Positions 57,291 to 64,000 of a DNA stretch of 64,000 nt are shown piece after piece. Below the pieces are notes generated by a model. It saw only the letters and a list, made by a program, of their open reading frames with translations, ran no database searches and had not been told where the DNA came from. Each line of letters starts with the position of its first letter. Within the stretch, counting starts at the first letter, position 1. Position numbers and translations under genes: made by a program. Origin of the DNA: Zymoseptoria tritici IPO323 (Eukaryota; Ascomycota; Dothideomycetes; Mycosphaerellales; Mycosphaerellaceae); NCBI RefSeq assembly GCF_000219625.1, contig NC_018208.1, forward strand, positions 744,001 to 808,000, in the 5' to 3' direction.

Positions 57291-57957
57291 CTTAGTTTAG
57301 ATAAACATTAAGTAGCTTTTGCTTTTAATACTTCGCCTGTTAGTCCGCTAGACCTTAGGATAAGACTTTAACTTAGTTGGAATTGTACGCTAGATGGCTT
57401 TAGCTCTATTGCTTGCTCTGTTGGTTCTCTAGACCTTATAGCGCCCGTCCCTTGTTGGCCAAACCTGGCCTTAGGACCGTCGTCGGCTGGACATTGTCTG
57501 CCCGATTTGCCCGATTATTAATGTATGCGGCGATGCAATACTGCACTGGTAGGCATTACCGTAGCATTAGAGATTAAGCACATGGGAATTGTTGTATTAG
57601 GACTACATCTAGAGGCTTGTGGAAGCTGAAAGGAGACGTCTGCTGTGCTCTGGTGCAAGGATGGAGAGATAGATTTAAAAGATCGGCCGTTATATTACAA
57701 TGAAGATGTCAGATGGGATGCGGTGTGTCCACTTTGCGGGATATTGCGGGATCACTTCAGTGAGGACGACGGTGGGAGCAGCCGCTGCGCGTGATCCGTT
57801 TGCGGGTGGATCAATTCGAAAAGTTTCATCGTTGCGAAACCTTTTCCCAACAAACACCGACACGGACACATCAAGTGTCTGCTCCCAACACCTACCACCA
57901 CCACAACGCCACGCCGGCACCATCAACGAGAACAACGTGACTCGCAGCTAGGAAGAT

Positions 57958-58886
57958 ATAGCGTACATTAGCAAGGCCGACTTCAACGACGAGAGTTTCT
58001 CGGACGTTAAGATCGAGATCTACACGGGTGTCGATGACCAGTCGGACCGCCGGAGCTTCCACTGCCACAAGCTCGTGTTAAAGAAGGATAGCGAGGTCTT
58101 TGCCACGGCGTTTAACAAGAATAGCAGATTTGCAGTGCGTCTAGTCGGACTCTCTTGCATCGACCGCGGCTGATACTTCACAGGATGCCAACTCGGCGGT
58201 GTACAAGGTTTTCGAGGAGGATCTGGACGGCATAGAGGCCTACCTTAAGGGTCGCTACGGCATCGCGCCGAGTGACGCGGAGACCGCGGACTGGGAATTC
58301 ATGCTAAAGCTTGCTTACATCGCGAGGTTCGTGTTCTATTTTTATCTTAGACATAAGTCTTTGCTAACACATATATAGCAAGTATGGAAATTCTAAGGCG
58401 GCGAGGGAATATTGGGACGACTTCCGCGCGGCGTTTAAGAAAGTATGGGATAACACGCGCCCAACGGCGCCGAAGCAGGCGGAAGAGATGCTGAAGAAGT
58501 TGTTGCTCTGTGAAGACGTGGCATTCGAGGAGTGGAACAGTACTACATCGAAAGGCTTACTAGAACTCGTCGGATTGCGCTACGTGCGCAACAATCATAA
58601 CGGCTTAATAAAGGACGACGACTTCTACGAGTGGATCTCAGGCTACCCACGCTTGTGGCGCAAATGCCTCGCAGCATTCACGGCTGTGTACGTCCACATC
58701 TGTCCAGACAGGTGCGAGGGCGGACTTCGGAAGGGACTATAGGGTGACGGCTTAGATCTAGAGCAGCGCTGCCCGGTGTGCTCGACGAGGATGAACAAGA
58801 AGACGATCTAGGTTGCTACGGCGGACGTCGCCGACTTTATGGTCGACCCGAGCGAGGTCGTGGTTGACAGCAGAGGTGTCGTCTAA
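57958..58886 (+). pseudogene. BTB/POZ-domain protein, unit B
   Basis: The same three-exon layout as unit A (exon ends 58,134; 58,184-58,326; 58,382-58,886) preserves phase and gives 275 codons. BTB text: FSDVKIEIYTG, FHCHKLVLKKDSEVFATAF, EAYLKGRYGIAPSDAE. The C-terminal part has CPDRC and CPVC like A, plus a longer acidic end. The position of A's start ATG reads ATA here, an upstream CAG reads TAG, and the second intron's acceptor reads CAA instead of CAG, so the copy appears non-functional. Exons differ from A by many transversions; intron 1 differs at a single base in 49. Confidence 0.62.
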
Positions 58887-59625
58887 GGCAACGGGTCTAT
58901 CGAGCTTGAAGATTGAGCTGGCGGATGACGATGGTACACAGATGCTATAAGAATGAGCTATGGCGGTGCAGTCGATGAGATCAAATACGGACGACGGAGG
59001 CAGAACAGCTGAAACGTTCGTAGATGTGCATTGACGTAAGTCGTCTGATAAGCTACTTTGATAGAGAGGCAAGAAGCCTCTATAGCAAATGCAAACGCAA
59101 AGGTTAAACCGAACTGAATCTACTATTGTCTCTATTTATCCTCCTCGCGAATCCTAAAAGCCACGGTGTAGTGAGCCGTCGGTGTTAAGAAGAAGCACCT
59201 TAGGCAGCGAAGCTGGTGCTTGCTACCTTAGTACAAAGTAACTTCAGCGGCATACGAATAGTCTGATTAGTAATAGGTCGCGCGGTTTGAAAAACTGGAA
59301 TACACGCGAGAGCGAGATAACAACAGGCATACTCGGTCCTCCTCTAGCGCCGGAATAGCATTAGTGATGTAGTAGCGGAAAATGAGGGCGTAGTGTGTAA
59401 TGCGCCGAAGAGAGGCAATGCGAATAGACTGTAGTGTTGATCGTAGTAGCATGGAAGCGGCGGACGTTATGAATGCGAGGACTAGCGTAGTCCGAAGAGG
59501 TTAATCGAGGAGTGCCTGCTAAAGGCCGATAGAGTTAGCGGAGGCGAACGGTAGAGGAAAGGGCGATGTCGAAATACTTACGGGACGAATCTGAATGGCT
59601 CTTAATCAAGGGAGAGAAGCAAGTC
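58887..59625. other. Constant spacer 3' of the BTB gene, unit B
   Basis: High similarity to unit A resumes within about 30 bases of the stop codon and continues to the next gene. No convincing gene in it. Confidence 0.5.
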
Positions 59626-60408
59626 TTAGTCTTCGATGCTAGCCAGCGCATTCGCCTCCTCTTTAGTACGCTCCTTAGCCTCCTTATCGGCTACCTCGCG
59701 AGCAATAAAGGATCTTACCCTTAGAGCAATACCCTCGTACGAGAGAAAGAAGCTATGCTCGAGGTGCGGTATGTAACGTCCCAAATCCGCAAAGTCTTTT
59801 ATAAATGCTAGCTCCTGTTTGATCAGGTTGTAGAGAAGGTAGATGCGGGCGACATAGGGAAGATATAGAGTGTGGCGAGGCTTAGGGTATCCTATTTCAG
59901 GCAGTTAAGACCAGCGATAGGCGCGTATGGGGTTGATCTCGCGCTATTCTTCAGGTGAGGTGGTGTCGAGGTTGAGTGGCTAGCTACGGCAAAAAGCCCG
60001 TACGGCGTTTTCAGCTTTGATTCCGCTTGCGAAGATATAATCGTATTTTTCGGTGATGGACTCAACGACGTTGAGAAGTGAAGATCTCCCTGACCGGGCG
60101 AAGAGGTCGAGCTGCCATCGCTCAACTGTATTATGGCTGTGGTAGGTGGACGGATCATTTTTATGGGGTTGGAGGACGGGGCGTGGGAACTCGGGTCCTA
60201 GCTGGACGTCGGCAGGCTTAAACAGCTCGAGACGAATGGATTTATGTAAGAGGAGGTAGGAGTCGCGGGTGATGTTAAGTGAGCGGACGTTCTGGTCGTG
60301 GTTGTTTTGATATAGGCCGTTCGCCTGCTGGCGAAGCTGCTGCGCGGTGTACAGGCGATAGCCTGCACGAGCGAGGCAGCGTATGTCCGTCTCCGTAAGC
60401 TCCGGCAT
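59626..60408 (-). pseudogene. Unknown 260-residue protein gene (MPELTETD), unit B
   Basis: Same length as copy A. Trp is intact after HNTVER (A has TAG), but stops remain after AFCRS, TSPEE and AYRWS. The frame also extends upstream of the ATG into the unit-specific block (Ser/Pro-rich), which I treat as leader. Confidence 0.55.
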
Positions 60409-60936
60409 GACTAATATAAGTGATAAGGTAGCGGTCGGTGCAACTGAAGACGATGAGGTCGGATTGGGTTTGCGTGAGGTGAAGCTGGCTGCTGACGAGG
60501 ACGGGCTTGGAAGGGGGGTACAGCGGAATGAGATGGGCGCGGAGAAATAGAGGGGATCACGAGAGTGAGTTTTCAACGACGAGGCGGACGAGACAGAAGG
60601 GGGAATTGGATCATGTGTCGCAAACGAAGTGTGTGTAGGGGAGATAGGACGTCAACAGGGACCAGGGGGTGAGGGGATATGGCTGATGAGAGGATTTAAA
60701 CGCCAGTGATATGGATGAGAATACGACGAAAGCGCGATACGTCAGTCGTTATTGTTATTTGGAGGCTTGAGGCTTGCACCATGCTATGACTTCAAGAGGA
60801 ACTCATAAGTGCGTCCACCCCACCCCCTGCCCAGTTTCCATTTCACCTCCGCACAGCTCTTCAAATGAGTTGAAGACTACTGGTCAGCGAAAGTGAATCC
60901 CATATCTTGCTCGGAGTGTCTTTGAAACCCATAACC

Positions 60937-62064
60937 TCAAAGGAGTGCCACGCCTCCAACTTCACGCTTGGAACGACGGTCGTAGACAACCATTTCCCTC
61001 AATTTGGTTCCAGCGAAGAGATGCTTATCGTCCACGTACGCCTGTCCTCCTAAATACCTCTCTCGGAACCACCAGAGTGCGGTCCTGTACTCCTGCGGCA
61101 CGCGAGTGTGGAATGCGATTGCTTGAAAGACAGCCCGGTCGGAGTCGTCGGTGTCGCGGGCGCGATCTCCTGCACTTAAGGCGTGGATCTGAGCGGCAGC
61201 CTGAATGCCTCTCATGGCCTGTTGGTGGAGGTACGCGCGGAGATCTGGAGAAAGCTCTTCATCTTCTTCGTCGTCTTCGGTCATTGCCGATTCGTCGATC
61301 AGGAATTGAACAGAGATGGCTTTGGTTCCAATAGGGAGTGGAGGGAGATTAACGACCTGTCTCTCGATGTCTGTCTCATTCACAAAGGAATCCTCCACCA
61401 GTTGATCAAGCTCGGCGATTTCGCCCAGAGCGTCTTCTCCGATACAAGAAGTAGGGAGTCGAAGGATAGCCGGAGTTGGCGGATGAACGGCGTTGCCATG
61501 GAAAGCGTCGCGGCGGAAGAACTCGAAGTAGAGCTGGCTTAAGGAGCGGGTGTGAGACTGGTCGATGTTCTCAATCTTGAAGCGGATTGTGTGGACGAGC
61601 GGAGCAATAGATGGTTCGACCTCTGACATGCTGTCAAAAAATGGTTGATGATTCGGTGGCCAGAGTCCCATGTCGAATCGGGAGATGAGAATTATGCTTG
61701 CGAGGAGCGTCTCGCGGGCATAGTAGAGGGCACGACGGCAGGAGGCTATGAAAGATGTAGGGGTGGTACTGGTGGCGGCGCCGGTGATCAAGTTTGCGTA
61801 GATAATCTCCTGTATCTCTTGTGCTAAGTCGAAGAGACTCAAGTTGCGGAATGTCCTCGGAAGGATGTTGGGTTGGAGATGGGCGAGCAAATGCAACTGC
61901 TCTCCTGGTGCGACGAGGGTGCGGACGACGGTAGGAGATTGAGAGGGGCGCTCTGAACGGCGCTCCGATGGGCTCTTTGACGGAGTCTTCAGTTGCTCCT
62001 TGTGGCGGCGCTGTGATTTGGCTTTCGCGGTCGGCGGCGAGTGGTGAGGGCGGAGTTCCACCAT
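60937..62064 (-). CDS. F-box-like protein, unit B
   Basis: An intact frame of 375 residues from the ATG at 62,064, which aligns with the start used in unit A; an in-frame ATG at 62,211 would add 49 Ser/Thr-rich residues. It has a basic Ser/Lys-rich N-terminus, an F-box-like segment (NLSLFDLAQEIQEIIYANLI) near residue 75, a helical middle (PLVHTIRFKIENIDQSHTRS), an acidic loop (MTEDDEEDEELSPDL) and a conserved C-terminus with WWFRERYLGGQAYVDDKHLF. F-box proteins select substrates for SCF ubiquitin ligases; this role is inferred from the motif only. No stop codons, unlike copy A, so this may be the functional paralogue. Confidence 0.55.
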   Translation of the reverse strand: MVELRPHHSPPTAKAKSQRRHKEQLKTPSKSPSERRSERPSQSPTVVRTLVAPGEQLHLLAHLQPNILPRTFRNLSLFDLAQEIQEIIYANLITGAATSTTPTSFIASCRRALYYARETLLASIILISRFDMGLWPPNHQPFFDSMSEVEPSIAPLVHTIRFKIENIDQSHTRSLSQLYFEFFRRDAFHGNAVHPPTPAILRLPTSCIGEDALGEIAELDQLVEDSFVNETDIERQVVNLPPLPIGTKAISVQFLIDESAMTEDDEEDEELSPDLRAYLHQQAMRGIQAAAQIHALSAGDRARDTDDSDRAVFQAIAFHTRVPQEYRTALWWFRERYLGGQAYVDDKHLFAGTKLREMVVYDRRSKREVGGVALL

Positions 62065-62606
62065 CGTGAAGGGTGATGGGACGGTGGATGTGAGGCGTGA
62101 TGTTGTGTTTGTGGAAGAGAATGTAATGTCAGAGATGAAAGTGTTTGTTGAACGAAGTGAAGCTAAGTGGGGAAACGGGGGGCGAGGGGGTGAAGGTTGA
62201 CGAGGAGGCATCGAGGTGAGAGCTGAAGAGCAGATGAACCTGTATGCGGAGGTGGTCTGTGCGTTGCGCGCAGGTGGATGATGTTGCTATGCCAGGATCC
62301 GGAAAAGTGAGATGTTCGGTGAAAGAAAACAAAGAGAACATCAAGGAACAAACAACACCAAAGCGACCGACTGCATGTCAGCTGTCGTCCCTTCACATCA
62401 CGAGCAGCATCCACCCACCTGACGACACCAGCGCATGCTCACAAATAACCTTACCGACCGTAGCATAGCGAGCAGTAGAAGTCTCGCTATATCGAAATTA
62501 ACACGCAACGACTTTACTACCGGATCTGCTGCACACCCGCCCTCCTCTGTACTCGAAGCTGCGCCCAACCTACTAGAAGCACCTACTAGCACCTGGATTC
62601 TTGACT

Positions 62607-63716
62607 ATGCCTGCGTTAACACTTTTCGAGTTGAAGAATTTGGTGGGGAATGGCTTTCTAAAGTATACGAGGGCAGAGTTGGATGCGAAGATGAGCAGCG
62701 CTTATCCTCCGAGCGACACAGAAGTGAATCGTATACTCTTTTTTACCGCTGGCGAAGGAGCAGATTTTCGTAGGGAGATTCGGGATATGGCGCGCGTAGA
62801 TAGCGGCGAGGAGACACTAGAGGATCTGTGGGCAGGCAAGGAAAATGTTAGCACCAAGTACGCGAGCGCTAGCGAGCGCCTCTAGAACTGGCAGCTACTA
62901 GTGCGCGCGGAATCTCGAGCTAAGCTCATCGACCCGATCGTAAGGAAGATGACCTACAAGTATAAACATCTCTTTCTGGAGGCGCAAGACGAGGAGGAGA
63001 GCGACGCCACCGAGATAGACAACCCCCACGCCGGTGATCCGCTTATGGCGCGCATTAGATTCCCAGAGCCAGCCCGCGTCGAGTGCCTGACGCATGTCCA
63101 AAGCAAGAAGCTGTTGCGCTTGGTAATCGAAGGAGAGTTCCGGAAGATGAAGAAGCTGCCTAAGCTGTACGTCCGCGGCGAGCCAAAGTTCCACGAGAGG
63201 ATTGGACAGATCGCACCGAGAGTTACGGAATAGGAGGAGAGAGTAGTAAAAGCGGAGAAGGCAGCGGACAAGAAGGGGATTAAGAGGAACAGGAAAGAAC
63301 ACCTCTTACTATAGAACTGTAGGGAGTTAAGGTTCGTGCATTTAGAGAGTGACAAGATAGAGGCGATGTATATGTACGACCTGGCTCTACCAGTCTAAGC
63401 GACCGCATTAAGGAAGGCCCATAGAGAAACACCGCTTCTCGCAGAATTTACGCTGCAAAAGATGAAGGAAAGGGTAGAGAGCTTCAAAGAATAGGTTGAC
63501 AAGACGGCGACGCTACCTAAAGAGTACTAGCTCGGGTAGACCTAGAGGGGGCAGGAATACGAGTTAACGACCGATCCAAGGCTCCACAACATGATTCGAT
63601 GGTGTAAGAAGGACGAACTGGAGGCGGAGGTAATAGTGCACGTCGGGCGCTGCCCGCGAGCACCGAAGACCGTGAGAGAGGCAAAGTGGGCGACGGAGCC
63701 GGACGTGGGCTATTGA
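62607..63716 (+). pseudogene. Unknown 369-residue protein gene, unit B
   Basis: Collinear with copy A codon for codon. Stops unique to B (TE-stop-EERVV, LLL-stop-NCRE, LPV-stop-ATAL) fall where A has Trp or Gln. Stops shared by both copies (RL-stop-NWQ, SFKE-stop-V, T-stop-RGQ) are either older than the duplication or recurrent. Confidence 0.5.
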
Positions 63717-63834
63717 TAAGTGGATGATATGGCGGATCAGCGATGAGACAGGCGGTAATGGCGTGGAGAGGCGAGATTGGCGTTGGTGTCGACATGGGGG
63801 TGCAGAACGGGTTTTTGGTCTGATTTGAGATAGT

Positions 63835-64000
63835 ACAGACGAGATGAGGGATGGGAGTGGTGTATACAAGTGTGATACCGTTCTTGGAGTCATGCATGAT
63901 GAGACGAAGGAAAGACAGTAGGCGAACGAGAGGGATAGATGAAGAGAGGATAACGGCGTGTAGTTGAAATTGTAGAAAGGCCAAGCGTGAAGCGTGGCCC
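63835..64000. other. Unit-specific sequence at the window edge
   Basis: No similarity to the corresponding position after unit A. On the minus strand it would be the 5' part of a frame whose 3' part is common to both units. Confidence 0.4.

Larger units (their letters stand above)
51227..63834. repeat. Duplicated multi-gene unit, copy B
   Basis: Same gene order and orientation as copy A, displaced by about 19.5 kb. Constant blocks align through the whole length; variable blocks sit at 52,502-52,687, 54,014-54,445, 55,635-56,048, 57,716-57,895 and 60,511-62,348. Homology ends in gatttgagatagt, so the true end may lie in or beyond a further variable block. Confidence 0.88.

Overview
The window is fungal nuclear DNA. 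The host genes have short spliceosomal introns (about 50 to 115 bases), code for Pezizomycotina-type proteins, and sit next to long AT-rich stretches. In those stretches CpA/TpG has been converted to TpA while CpG is kept, which is the signature of repeat-induced point mutation (RIP). I infer a filamentous ascomycete, probably a Dothideomycete; the order is not provable from sequence alone.

Layout. (1) 1-13.7 kb is an ordinary gene-dense euchromatic block: ribosomal protein S26, a VanZ-like membrane protein, the SAGA subunit Spt7, a small unknown protein, the karyopherin Pse1/Kap121, and the 18S rRNA pseudouridine methyltransferase Emg1/Nep1. (2) At about 13.70 kb the composition changes abruptly to RIP-degraded repeats, which run to 31.75 kb. 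They hold an unclassified AT-rich repeat, a SINE-like retroposon with an (AAAC)n tail and a 14-base target-site duplication, and a broken Ty3/gypsy chromodomain element. That element's reverse transcriptase is split by 3.6 kb of foreign material (two minisatellites, a cluster of tRNA-like fragments and a truncated gene that may be a tyrosine-recombinase relic). (3) 31.75-44.30 kb (unit A) and 51.23-63.83 kb (unit B, running to the window edge) are two direct copies of one multi-gene unit of about 12.5 kb. (4) Between them lie a non-repeated gene (a VOC/glyoxalase-fold protein with a long disordered tail), nested tandem repeats, and a 3.3 kb AT-rich block built around a 16-base palindrome-rich satellite.

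The units are the most unusual part. Each carries, in the same order: an acidic-repeat/Cys-rich gene, a small Cys-containing gene, a short two-exon gene, a 69/81-base minisatellite, a BTB-domain gene, an unknown 260-residue gene, an F-box-like gene and an unknown 369-residue gene. Spacers, 3' flanks, several introns and two whole genes are very similar between A and B and differ mostly by CpA/TpA transitions. Against that constant scaffold, discrete segments are replaced or strongly diverged. Two of them end at or within a few bases of a splice donor, and the BTB gene's first intron is almost unchanged while its exons differ by many transversions. This constant-scaffold/variable-cassette pattern is the candidate for a previously undescribed system. 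Many reading frames in both units carry RIP-type stop codons, so present-day function is doubtful.

All positions were read by eye. Exon boundaries rest on canonical splice signals plus conserved phase, and identity figures are rough hand comparisons.
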